From Mucilaginibacter conchicola (GTDB lineage: Bacteria; Bacteroidota; Bacteroidia; Sphingobacteriales; Sphingobacteriaceae): DNA of 64,000 nt. Below the pieces are notes generated by a model. That model worked only from the letters and a program-made list of their open reading frames with translations. It made no database searches and had not been told where the DNA came from. A program made the position numbers and the translations under genes. The stretch is taken from positions 62,001 through 126,000 of the forward strand of contig NZ_QWDC01000001.1 in NCBI RefSeq assembly GCF_003432115.1, given 5' to 3'. Shown here in pieces: positions 37,176 to 45,579 of this stretch (position 1 is its first letter; each line of letters opens with the position of its first letter).

Positions 37176-37961
37176 ATGCCAGTATTCAATTTTTTTAAGA
37201 AAGAAAAAAAAGAAACAAAACGAGAAAATATTTTATTGGCAATGCCAATATTTAATGATAATAACAATTATCAATTGGATAAAGTTATTGACAATTTGAA
37301 AATATTTTGGGGACTTGATATTACCGAATTAGTAGGAGACGATGAAGCAGCATCATTCAATATAAACGGCGAAACAATTGCTTTAGCAAACATGGGGGTG
37401 CCAATACCTTGGGGTGATATAGAGGGTACAGCTCAATATGCTTATAATTGGCCGTCCGCCCTAAAAGACTTAGAGAGCCACACAGGGCATGCGATTGTAT
37501 CAATTATGGCGGGAACAAAATCCTCTTTAGAAAGATTTAAAATCCTAAGCCAGGTTTTGAGTGCGGTTTTAATGACATCCGAAGCAGTCGCGGTATACCA
37601 AGGAAGTCAATCATTGCTTATTCCACGTACACAATATCTTACCTATATTGAATCGCTTAAAGAAAATGAAATTCCCGTCGCACTGTGGATTTACATTGGA
37701 CTAAGAAATACTGATAAGGGTAACAACGCTTATACTTATGGCCTAAAAGACTTTCAGAAATCCGAAATTGAAATTATCAATTCAAAACTAACGTTAGAAG
37801 AATTATTCGACCTCTTGTTCAATATTACTTCCTATGTGATAGGTAATGATGTTACTCTAAAAGAAGGCGAAACAATAGGACTTACCGCTGAGCAAAAAGC
37901 ATCCATTAGTATATCAAAAGGACGATTTATTGAGGGGCAGTCGATTAAGCTTGAGATATAA
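37176..37961 (+). CDS. DUF4261 domain protein
   Basis: ATG 37176 (MPVFNFFKKEKKE) is used; an upstream TTG adds 15 residues. The 261-residue soluble protein matches the DUF4261 family: ILLAMPIFND at the start, ALANMGVPIPWGDIEGTAQY, the HTGHAIVSIMAG segment, and a C-terminal TIGLTAEQKASISISKG. Its function is unknown; the family often appears as a single accessory gene. The gene is visibly richer in A+T than its neighbours. It stands alone between a degenerate tRNA-like sequence and tRNA-Lys, with its own perfect terminator, which suggests acquisition by transfer. Confidence 0.8.
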   Translation: MPVFNFFKKEKKETKRENILLAMPIFNDNNNYQLDKVIDNLKIFWGLDITELVGDDEAASFNINGETIALANMGVPIPWGDIEGTAQYAYNWPSALKDLESHTGHAIVSIMAGTKSSLERFKILSQVLSAVLMTSEAVAVYQGSQSLLIPRTQYLTYIESLKENEIPVALWIYIGLRNTDKGNNAYTYGLKDFQKSEIEIINSKLTLEELFDLLFNITSYVIGNDVTLKEGETIGLTAEQKASISISKGRFIEGQSIKLEI

Positions 37962-37962
37962 G

Positions 37963-37998
37963 TTAAAAGGATCGTATTATTGGATACGATCCTTTTAA
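37963..37998 (+). terminator. Terminator after the DUF4261 gene
   Basis: A perfect 15-bp stem (37963-37977 with 37984-37998) closes a 6-nt loop directly after the stop codon. The T-run lies inside the stem. Confidence 0.82.
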
Positions 37999-38028
37999 GG
38001 AAACTTGAGTAGTACTCAAAAAAATCAG

Positions 38029-38101
38029 TGACCCCGGAGAGGCTCGAACTCTCGACCCAATGATTAAGAGTCATTTGCTCTACCAGCTGAGCTACGGAGT
38101 C
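38029..38101 (-). tRNA. tRNA-Lys (anticodon CTT)
   Basis: The minus strand folds into a standard 73-nt cloverleaf: acceptor GACTCCG/CGGGGTC, D arm GCTC-AGCTGGTA-GAGC, anticodon stem ATGAC/TCATT-type with loop TCTTAA carrying CTT, and T arm GAGAG-TTCGAGC-CTCTC. The CCA end is not encoded. Its 3' end faces the DUF4261 gene, the side on which integrating elements usually insert. Confidence 0.93.
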
Positions 38102-38182
38102 GGTAAATATTTGCTGAGGGCTACAAATATATACTATCCGTGCCTTAATTATTATACTTTAAAATACAAACAGCGCGGTTGC

Positions 38183-38353
38183 TTAATGCAGTGGCGTCCG
38201 TTTTACAAATAGGTGATAAATGTAGTCCGGTAACTTCCATCCCGGGTAAAAATGTGACTTGATGTATTTAAGAAAATTGAAGAGGATGACCCCCATCCCC
38301 AGGATGAAGGCAAGGCTAAGTATTATGTAGCCCATAATTGCGATTACATACAT
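38183..38353 (-). CDS. Small membrane protein (56 residues)
   Basis: A short frame starting MYVIAIMGYIILSLAFILGM encodes one strong hydrophobic helix (residues 2-26) followed by a basic tail rich in Lys, Tyr and Pro (KYIKSHFYPGWKLPDYIYHL) that ends KRTPLH. A single helix plus a positively charged C-terminal tail is a plausible single-pass inner-membrane protein. It fills most of the gap between tRNA-Lys and the carboxypeptidase-regulatory-domain gene. The family is not recognised. Confidence 0.55.
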   Translation of the reverse strand: MYVIAIMGYIILSLAFILGMGVILFNFLKYIKSHFYPGWKLPDYIYHLFVKRTPLH

Positions 38354-38443
38354 AATAATATAGTTTAAAGATGGTTTGATCGGTTATCTAAAACTACCTA
38401 TTATTAACTGAATATCAATGAATTGTTGATAAATTGTTGTAAC

Positions 38444-39256
38444 CTAATATTCTGCCAGTACGTTAAAGCCCAATCCGGCTATCCCAACCTTGTCCCAAGC
38501 GGCCTGGCTGGTGTTTCTGGCTATTATTGATCCGCTAAAAAAGCTGGCCGAAAACCATAAGTTTTGCACACGCGCTTGCTTTATCCATTCTAAACTTACA
38601 AAAAATTTATCCTCAACCACAATGTTATATGGTTGAAGGTCAACTGTTATCATATCCTGTCCGCGTTTAACCACGGCAAATATATTCTGATGTTGAATGA
38701 GCTGATCGGGCAGGCCATCTTTCACGGTATAAAAGTTAACGCGCAGTATCGTGGAATCAAATTCGGCAGCTGAGGACAAAGAAGCATTGAATTGCTTTAA
38801 ATAAGTAGGCGATTTTTTGATCTTGATAATGGTGCCTATCTCGTTGCCCGGCCTGCCGGTGTTGAAACTGGCGTTGGTATTTTTTGAGCGTGTGGTGTTA
38901 CCTAATATAACCTGTTTCCAATTATGGTTGCTTACCCTTACTTCGTTAAGTTGGGTTACAGATGGCAATAGTGTGAAGGTTTTTCCGGGCTGGGAGATGA
39001 TGTCTGCCACCTTATAGGTTTGTGGCGCGTAACCTACCATTGACATGCGCAGGCTATCGTTATCATGATTAGCGAGGTTTATCTTGTATGCGCCGTTATC
39101 ATCGGTAACAGTACCTACGTTTTTGCCAACTATACCCACGTTAACGTAGGGCAGGGGCTGGTTGGTTTTGCCATCGGTTATGCGGCCGGTAAAGTCTTGC
39201 GCATAAACAAAAAATACCGGTATGGTTAGTAATACAGTTAATAGTACACGTTTCAT
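38444..39256 (-). CDS. Secreted protein with carboxypeptidase regulatory-like domain
   Basis: The 270-residue protein has a signal peptide (VLLTVLLTIPVFFVYAQ, cleavage after AQ). A CarboxypepD_reg-like beta-sandwich spans residues ~22-105 (FTGRITDGKTNQPLPYVNVG, KINLANHDNDSLRMSMVGYA). The C-terminal half (NTGRPGNEIGTIIKIKKSPT to SWFSASFFSG-like strands) is a second beta-rich domain common in Bacteroidota without known role. Unlike TonB-dependent transporters there is no plug or barrel. It may be a surface or periplasmic adhesin-like protein. It stands 30 bp downstream of the ABC-F gene on the same strand. Confidence 0.78.
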   Translation of the reverse strand: MKRVLLTVLLTIPVFFVYAQDFTGRITDGKTNQPLPYVNVGIVGKNVGTVTDDNGAYKINLANHDNDSLRMSMVGYAPQTYKVADIISQPGKTFTLLPSVTQLNEVRVSNHNWKQVILGNTTRSKNTNASFNTGRPGNEIGTIIKIKKSPTYLKQFNASLSSAAEFDSTILRVNFYTVKDGLPDQLIQHQNIFAVVKRGQDMITVDLQPYNIVVEDKFFVSLEWIKQARVQNLWFSASFFSGSIIARNTSQAAWDKVGIAGLGFNVLAEY

Positions 39257-39286
39257 ACCGGTATAGACGATTCAAAAAGGAATTAG

Positions 39287-40924
<1,638 letters not shown>

Positions 40925-40935
40925 CTAATTTGCCG

Positions 40936-40943
40936 CAAAGGTA
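40936..40943 (-). promoter_or_regulatory. -7 promoter element of the ABC-F gene
   Basis: TACCTTTG on the minus strand matches TAnnTTTG and lies 20 bp upstream of the ATG. A clear TTTG -33 box was not found. Confidence 0.5.
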
Positions 40944-41050
40944 CGCTAAATTGTTAAGTAATTGAAGTGCGGGGATAATTTAGGCCTGTTTTAGGCAATT
41001 GGGATAATAATCTACAACCCGTTGTTGTTGTGGGGATAAGGTTCCTCAAT

Positions 41051-41122
41051 ATATTTAAAAGTATTAGTTAAAAAACTTTTAAATATGCTTGCATGATTCA
41101 ATTATTGCATATATTTATGCAA
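41051..41122. promoter_or_regulatory. Two palindromes upstream of a 28-codon ORF
   Basis: ATATTTAAAAGT (41051-41062) and ACTTTTAAATAT (41075-41086) form a perfect 12-bp inverted repeat. TTGCATA (41105-41111) and TATGCAA (41116-41122) form a second of 7 bp. They lie in the gap between the ABC-F gene and the small ORF at 41188; the rest of the gap shows nothing else. Confidence 0.4.
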
Positions 41123-41187
41123 CGGTATAACATTTGAACAGGTTATTCCGTAAAACAAACAAATCCCCTAAAACCCCTAATTAAACT

Positions 41188-41274
41188 ATGGCTATTGTAG
41201 TAACCAGTCTGTTCATCGTAAACGCGTTAGTGGCCGCCAATCACATTAAGAACGGAGCCAGAAACGAAATTTAA
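41188..41274 (+). CDS. Possible 28-residue microprotein
   Basis: A short frame (MAIVVTSLFIVNALVAANHI then KNGARNEI) has a hydrophobic N-terminal half and a charged tail. A hairpin followed by a T-rich run starts 6 bp after its stop and points the same way, and two palindromes lie upstream. That arrangement of leader, ORF and terminator supports a real transcription unit. The family is unknown; translation is unproven. Confidence 0.4.
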   Translation: MAIVVTSLFIVNALVAANHIKNGARNEI

Positions 41275-41280
41275 TCCTCA

Positions 41281-41312
41281 CGGCTAACTTAGCAAACGTA
41301 CTAAGTTAGCCG
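41281..41312 (+). terminator. Terminator of the small transcript, overlapping the SRPBCC 3' end
   Basis: A perfect 12-bp stem (41281-41292 with 41301-41312) with an 8-nt loop is followed by TTTCTTCTT on the plus strand only. The stop codon and last codons of the convergent SRPBCC gene lie inside the stem. Confidence 0.7.
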
Positions 41313-41679
41313 TTTCTTCTTCTACGAGTTTCTTTAACGGGCCACTGGCCACCATCTTCATCATCATATTCAGATCGGCAGTGATGGTAAACTTTGCTTC
41401 GGTATTTTCTGATGCGCTGTTTAATTCCCATTTCAGTTCCAGATCAAATGGAGCTTTTTCTGCCGGGATAATTCTGATCAATGTATCAGCAACACGTTCA
41501 TCTATTTTTAATGATAGTGTAGTGATGTTTTGCACGTTGAAACTCGCCTGGTCGGTTGTTGATTGCCAATCGGTAATACTATCGGGCATTAACTGCCTGT
41601 GGTTATTCATATCTCCTAAAAAGGCATAAACAACACTTGCAGGTTTATTGATGGTAACTGCACTTTCAAATACACTCAT
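41284..41679 (-). CDS. SRPBCC/START-like domain protein
   Basis: The 131-residue protein has the SRPBCC (polyketide cyclase/START) pattern: MSVFESAVTINKPASVVYAF with LGDMNNHRQLMPDSI, then alternating strands (SLKIDERVADTLIRIIP, FDLELKWEL, AKFTITADLNMMMKM) and a long C-terminal helix ending NLVRLL. The fold makes a deep hydrophobic pocket; the ligand is unknown. The gene lies 15 bp downstream of pyrE on the same strand, so it is probably co-transcribed with it, an arrangement frequent in Bacteroidota. Confidence 0.82.
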   Translation of the reverse strand: MSVFESAVTINKPASVVYAFLGDMNNHRQLMPDSITDWQSTTDQASFNVQNITTLSLKIDERVADTLIRIIPAEKAPFDLELKWELNSASENTEAKFTITADLNMMMKMVASGPLKKLVEEETANLVRLLS

Positions 41680-41694
41680 AATAAGATCAGATTT

Positions 41695-42336
41695 TTATTG
41701 GCCCCAGGTTGATGGCTCTTCACGCCATTTTTTCAGCATTTCTACATCTGCCGCAGTAACATACTGTTTCTCTTCGGCATATTTTATTAATGCGTTATAG
41801 TTTGATAGTGTAAAGTAAGGGCATTTAGCATTCTTAAAGTTCTCATCGGCTACATCAAAACCGTAGCTGAAGATAGCGGCTAAACCTGCAACCGTGTAAC
41901 CGGCCTCGCGCAGAGCATCAACAGCCTGTAAGCTGCTTTTGCCGGTTGATACAAGGTCTTCAATTACTACCACGCGCTGGCCCGGTGTAATTTCACCCTC
42001 GATCAAATTGCCACGACCATGCTCTTTTGCTTTAGCACGTACGTAGATGAAAGGTAAGCCAAGCTCTTGCGCTACAAGGGCACCTTGTGGTATGCCGGCG
42101 GTAGCAACACCTGCAATGGCATCAACCGAGCCAAACGTTTCTTGTATGGCCGACGATAGTTGTTGCCTTATGTAAGTGCGGATGGTTGGGTAGGATAGGG
42201 TTACGCGGTTATCGCAATAGATGGGTGATTTCCAGCCTGAAGCCCATGTAAAAGGATTAGTAGGTTGTAATTTTATTGCTTTAATTTGCAGCAAAAATTC
42301 GGCGACCTGCTGTTGGGTCTCACTATTGTTAAACAT
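41695..42336 (-). CDS. pyrE: Orotate phosphoribosyltransferase
   Basis: The 213-residue enzyme joins orotate and PRPP to form orotidine 5'-phosphate in pyrimidine synthesis. The PRPP-binding loop is RVVVIEDLVSTGKSSLQAVD, and FTWASGWKSPIYCDNRVTLS plus YVRAKAKEHGRGNLIEG are typical PyrE segments. Length is normal. Its ATG is at 42334-42336 on the minus strand and overlaps by 2 bp the ATG of the divergent Nudix gene (CATG at 42334-42337), so the promoter must lie inside the other gene. The SRPBCC gene follows. Confidence 0.95.
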   Translation of the reverse strand: MFNNSETQQQVAEFLLQIKAIKLQPTNPFTWASGWKSPIYCDNRVTLSYPTIRTYIRQQLSSAIQETFGSVDAIAGVATAGIPQGALVAQELGLPFIYVRAKAKEHGRGNLIEGEITPGQRVVVIEDLVSTGKSSLQAVDALREAGYTVAGLAAIFSYGFDVADENFKNAKCPYFTLSNYNALIKYAEEKQYVTAADVEMLKKWREEPSTWGQ

Positions 42337-42958
42337 GGCTCAAAAATACAGAATTTATATTAACGAAAAAGTGGTTTTGCTTACCGTTAAAACACCCGAT
42401 CTTGAATTGGGGTATAAAGCGATTGATGCAGAGCACTTTGATCTGAAAATTGTTTACCATTGGGCACTTAAGCAAAAGCATAAATTATTTTATGTGCTTT
42501 GCAATGACGCAAAGGCATTTCTGAAACAGGTGATCAAAGATAACTTTCTGATTGAGGCTGCCGGCGGACTGGTGACTAACCAGCATGGCGAACACCTGTT
42601 TATTTACCGCAATGATAAATGGGACTTGCCAAAAGGTAAGATAGAGAAGAAAGAGAAAACCAAAATTGCCGCCGTGCGCGAGGTAGAAGAGGAATGCGGC
42701 ATTAAAGTGAGCAAGCTGGAAGAGAAGATCTGCAAAACTTACCATACTTATATATATAAGAACGAAGTGGTGCTTAAAAAGACCCACTGGTTTAAAATGC
42801 GTTATAAAGGCAAGGCTAAATTAGTACCCCAACTGGAAGAGGGTATAACCGATGTGCGCTGGTTTAGCGACCGGGAGGTGCCTGCCATTACCAACAACAC
42901 TTTCCCATCAATTATTGATGTACTGGTAAAAGAAAAGCTTATTGCAGAAAAGGTATAG
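42335..42958 (+). CDS. Nudix hydrolase
   Basis: The start is ATG 42335 (MAQKYRIYINEKVVLLT), because the longer frame runs antisense into pyrE. The 207-residue protein has an extended N-terminal part of ~65 residues, then a Nudix domain with the box GKIEKKEKTKIAAVREVEEE followed by CGI (G-x5-E-x7-REUxEExGU satisfied). The Nudix enzyme cuts X-linked nucleoside diphosphates; N-terminal extensions of this type are seen in Bacteroidota homologues of unknown substrate. It is divergent from pyrE with overlapping start codons, and its 3' end overlaps convergent coaD by 20 bp. Confidence 0.85.
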   Translation: MAQKYRIYINEKVVLLTVKTPDLELGYKAIDAEHFDLKIVYHWALKQKHKLFYVLCNDAKAFLKQVIKDNFLIEAAGGLVTNQHGEHLFIYRNDKWDLPKGKIEKKEKTKIAAVREVEEECGIKVSKLEEKICKTYHTYIYKNEVVLKKTHWFKMRYKGKAKLVPQLEEGITDVRWFSDREVPAITNNTFPSIIDVLVKEKLIAEKV

Positions 42959-43403
42959 CTTCTTTGGGTACAAACTGCGAAACATCGCCATTGTAACGGA
43001 TAATTTCGCGCACAATGCTTGAGCTGATGGACGAATAACCAGGTTTGCTTACAATGAATATGCTTTCTATCTCCGGCTCAAGCGCATGGTTCATTTGTGC
43101 GATAGCTTTTTCGTACTCAAAATCGCTTACGGTACGTATACCGCGGATCATGTAATCGGCACCAATACTGCGGCAAAAATCAACGGTAAGGCCTTCATAA
43201 GCTACGATGTGGATGCGTTCGTCATAAGAGAACACTGCGCGTAACATTTCTTCGCGTTTACCGGCAGAGAGCAGGCCTTGTTTACTGCTGTTTACACCTA
43301 CGCCTATGTAAAGCTTATCAAAAAGGTTTACTGCCCGTTTTACAATATCTACGTGCGCTTTGGTAACAGGATCAAACGAACCCGGGAACAGGGCTATTTT
43401 CAT
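42939..43403 (-). CDS. coaD: Phosphopantetheine adenylyltransferase
   Basis: ATG 43403 (MKIALFPGSFDPVTKAH) gives 154 residues, the family length; the longer frame to 43475 adds 24 residues outside the fold. CoaD transfers AMP from ATP to 4'-phosphopantetheine, the fourth step of coenzyme A synthesis. Visible motifs are the nucleotidyltransferase GSFDPVTKAH (the usual TxGH reads TKAH), ADYMIRGIRTVSDFEYE and the ATP-binding ISSSIVREI near the C terminus. The gene overlaps the 3' end of the Nudix gene by 20 bp. A MITE-like element lies upstream. Confidence 0.95.
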   Translation of the reverse strand: MKIALFPGSFDPVTKAHVDIVKRAVNLFDKLYIGVGVNSSKQGLLSAGKREEMLRAVFSYDERIHIVAYEGLTVDFCRSIGADYMIRGIRTVSDFEYEKAIAQMNHALEPEIESIFIVSKPGYSSISSSIVREIIRYNGDVSQFVPKEAIPFLQ

Positions 43404-43469
43404 ATCAGTAGCTTTGTTGCTCATCAAAAATAGGGAATAGTTATTAGAAAAAGCTGTTAAAAACCTAAC

Positions 43470-43592
43470 TGTCATTTCGAGCGAGCAGAAGGGCTGGGAC
43501 GGTGCGAGCGGGGCGACGAGAAATCTTCTACGAGCGATTTGTACGCGTAAGTTTATGAAGTAGAAGATTTCTCTCTATCGTTCGAAATGACA
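43470..43592. repeat. MITE-like element with terminal inverted repeats
   Basis: The 123-bp stretch is bounded by TGTCATTTCGA (43470-43480) and TCGAAATGACA (43582-43592), perfect 11-bp inverted repeats. An inner pair, GAGAAATCTTCTAC (43518-43531) and GTAGAAGATTTCTC (43560-43573), is also perfect. It fills most of the gap between coaD and nudK and has no coding capacity. Similar palindromic elements are dispersed in Sphingobacteriaceae genomes as I recall them; copy number here cannot be told from one window. Confidence 0.7.
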
Positions 43593-43599
43593 TGAATTA

Positions 43600-44184
43600 T
43601 TAGTTCAATAATTGATTTATCTGCGCGTACTGCAACAGCATTATCGTCTTGGCATCTTTTATCTCACCGGTTTTCACCATCTCTAAAGCTCGGCTAAATT
43701 CGAGCTCCAATACCTCAATGCTTTCGGTTTCATCGGCTAAGCCGCCGCCGTCGCTAACTTTCATGTCTTTGCTGTATTCGGCCACAAAAAAGTAAAGTAT
43801 CTCGGTGACCGAGCCCGGCGACATATACGCTTCAAATACTTTTTGCACCTGCGTTATCTTGTAGCCTGTTTCTTCCTCGGTTTCCTTGCGGATACAATCC
43901 TCTGGGTTATGTTCATCTAACAAACCTGCGCAGGCTTCTATCAGGTAACCATCTTCGTTTCCATTTAAATAAGTAGGCAGCCTGAACTGGCGGGTAAGGA
44001 TCACTTTGCCTTCGGCTTTGTTATATAGTAAAATAACTGCACCGTTGCCACGGTCATAAGCTTCGCGTTGCTGGGCCTGCCACTCGCCGTCGCGGCCCAA
44101 AAGTTCGTAGGTTGCTTTGCGCAGGGTGTACCAGTTATCTGATAGTACGGTGGTCTGTAGGTTTCTTACGTGGTTATTGCTCAT
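43600..44184 (-). CDS. nudK: GDP-mannose pyrophosphatase-like Nudix hydrolase
   Basis: The 194-residue protein is closely similar to E. coli NudK along its length: TVLSDNWYTLRKATYELL, YDRGNGAVILLYN, LTRQFRLPTYLNGNEDGYLI, the Nudix region AGLLDEHNPEDCIRKETEEE, MSPGSVTEILYFF and EFSRALEMVKTGEIKDAKT. NudK hydrolyses GDP-mannose and related sugar nucleotides. Within the Nudix box the first Glu (G-x5-E) reads Asn, with Glu two residues earlier. Its start overlaps the end of rsmD by 11 bp, so DUF3822-rsmD-nudK form one operon. Confidence 0.88.
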   Translation of the reverse strand: MSNNHVRNLQTTVLSDNWYTLRKATYELLGRDGEWQAQQREAYDRGNGAVILLYNKAEGKVILTRQFRLPTYLNGNEDGYLIEACAGLLDEHNPEDCIRKETEEETGYKITQVQKVFEAYMSPGSVTEILYFFVAEYSKDMKVSDGGGLADETESIEVLELEFSRALEMVKTGEIKDAKTIMLLQYAQINQLLN

Positions 44185-44722
44185 CGGTAGGATGCTTAAA
44201 AAAAGAGAACGACGAATGCCCGTATTTACGCTGCTCTACAAAAGACGGATGGTTGGCCAGGTTTTGCATACTTTGATGTTCAACAATCAGTAAACCATCG
44301 GGCTTAAGCAGGTTACGCTCAAAAACTACTTTTGAAATGGTAGGGATCTTATCCAGGTCATACGGCGGGTCGGCAAATATAAGGTCGTATTGTTCGGTCT
44401 CCATAGCCAGGTATTTAAATACGTCGGCTTTAAAGGTTTCTATTTGGGTAAGACCATGCTGGCGCGATGCATCTTTCAAATAATGAACGCAATGGATGCT
44501 CCTGTCAACCGAGGTTACTTTCTCTGCATAGCGCGAAGCAAACTCCATGGAGATATTGCCGGTGCCGCTAAAAAGATCAAGCACGGTGATGCCTTCAAAC
44601 TCTATCTGGTTTTGCAGGATATTGAAAAGGGCTTCTTTTGCCAGATCGGTAGTGGGGCGTACCGGTAAATTCTTTGGCGGGTTTAACCGCAGGCCTTTTA
44701 ACTTACCACCAATTATACGCAT
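44174..44722 (-). CDS. rsmD: 16S rRNA (guanine966-N2)-methyltransferase
   Basis: The 182-residue protein starts MRIIGGKLKGLRLNPP and has TTDLAKEALFNILQN, the SAM-binding LDLFSGTGNISMEFASR, and the catalytic LIFADPPYDLDKI of N2-guanine methylases. RsmD methylates G966 (E. coli numbering) of 16S rRNA during 30S assembly. Length is normal. It overlaps the upstream DUF3822 gene by 10 bp and downstream nudK by 11 bp, so translation of the three is probably coupled. Confidence 0.93.
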   Translation of the reverse strand: MRIIGGKLKGLRLNPPKNLPVRPTTDLAKEALFNILQNQIEFEGITVLDLFSGTGNISMEFASRYAEKVTSVDRSIHCVHYLKDASRQHGLTQIETFKADVFKYLAMETEQYDLIFADPPYDLDKIPTISKVVFERNLLKPDGLLIVEHQSMQNLANHPSFVEQRKYGHSSFSFFKHPTDEQ

Positions 44723-45510
44723 AGCGATAATGCTCCAAGGGCCAGCAACTTATGTAAAGGCACAGTATAAGGCGCCTCTAAAACCGTGATATTACTGATG
44801 CGTACCTGTCCGAAAAACTCTTTCAAATAGTTAAAGTAACCATCAGTATCGTTTATTTCGCCGCTTAGTACCAGGCGCATATCTTTTGGTTCCAGCTCCA
44901 GTTCTTTAGCAACCAGTGCACAGAAATAAGCCAGTTCTTCGTGGTTTTTTATGCTGAAAGTATTGTAGAAACGTACTTTGTTGTATTTGTAATTAACTAC
45001 AGAAGCCATATCATGACCAATGCTCAAATACAAAGTATTGCTTGTAGGGTAATCATTAGGGATGGCCTTAATAAAGCCCGCATCAATATGGCAGATGGAT
45101 TGGTTATCAAAGTCTTTAACTGCGTAAGTAAGGCTTTCATCAACTTTGTAGATGATCACGTTATCATCGTTCAGTTCCTGGGCAAATACCTTTTCGGTCT
45201 CTTTAACATCAAGCAGGCGGGCAATTTCGTTAGCACGCTCAGGCTCGTAAAGCGATTTTGGCAGCAGGGTAAAAGCTTCGGCAGCCAAACCGGTTATTAC
45301 CTGTTTGTAGTTGGCTGTGAGGATATCGCGCAGCAGGTTAGGGTCGCGTAATTCATCAGTGCTGAAATTTTCGCCCCAGCTTAAAAGCTGCTTGCCGTGT
45401 ACAATAGCGTAATTGAAACTGTTGGGTTCAACTTGTAACAGCAGGGTATAGCTGTTGGCCTGGTTAAGGCTTAAGTCGGTGCTGGTGTAAAGGGTTTTAT
45501 TCTCGCTCAT
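44713..45510 (-). CDS. DUF3822 protein
   Basis: ATG 45510 (MSENKTLYTSTDLSLNQANS) gives 265 residues; a longer open frame to 45975 runs antisense to the divergent helicase and is rejected. The protein resembles the DUF3822 family, an actin/ASKHA-like fold of Bacteroidota: YTLLLQVEPNSFNYAIV, SICHIDAGFIKAIPN, YLSIGHDMASVVNYK and LVLSGEINDTDGYF. Function is unknown, but the gene regularly sits directly upstream of rsmD, as here, with a 10-bp overlap. Confidence 0.82.
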   Translation of the reverse strand: MSENKTLYTSTDLSLNQANSYTLLLQVEPNSFNYAIVHGKQLLSWGENFSTDELRDPNLLRDILTANYKQVITGLAAEAFTLLPKSLYEPERANEIARLLDVKETEKVFAQELNDDNVIIYKVDESLTYAVKDFDNQSICHIDAGFIKAIPNDYPTSNTLYLSIGHDMASVVNYKYNKVRFYNTFSIKNHEELAYFCALVAKELELEPKDMRLVLSGEINDTDGYFNYLKEFFGQVRISNITVLEAPYTVPLHKLLALGALSLCV

Positions 45511-45579
45511 GCAGTTAAAGCAAAAGTAATATTTTTTCTCAATTACCTGTATTAACATAGTTATTGGCATTTTTGTGCT

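Noticed and set aside
42221..42334. N-terminal extension of the Nudix gene
   Set aside because: It runs antisense through pyrE and has no similarity to Nudix proteins; the ATG at 42335 begins the family-like sequence.
43404..43475. Upstream extension of coaD
   Set aside because: CoaD proteins begin at the beta strand before GSFDP; the extra residues reach into the MITE-like element.
43470..43592. CRISPR repeat or riboswitch reading of the palindromic elements
   Set aside because: Arms are inverted rather than direct repeats with unique spacers, and no cas gene or conserved aptamer core is present in the window.
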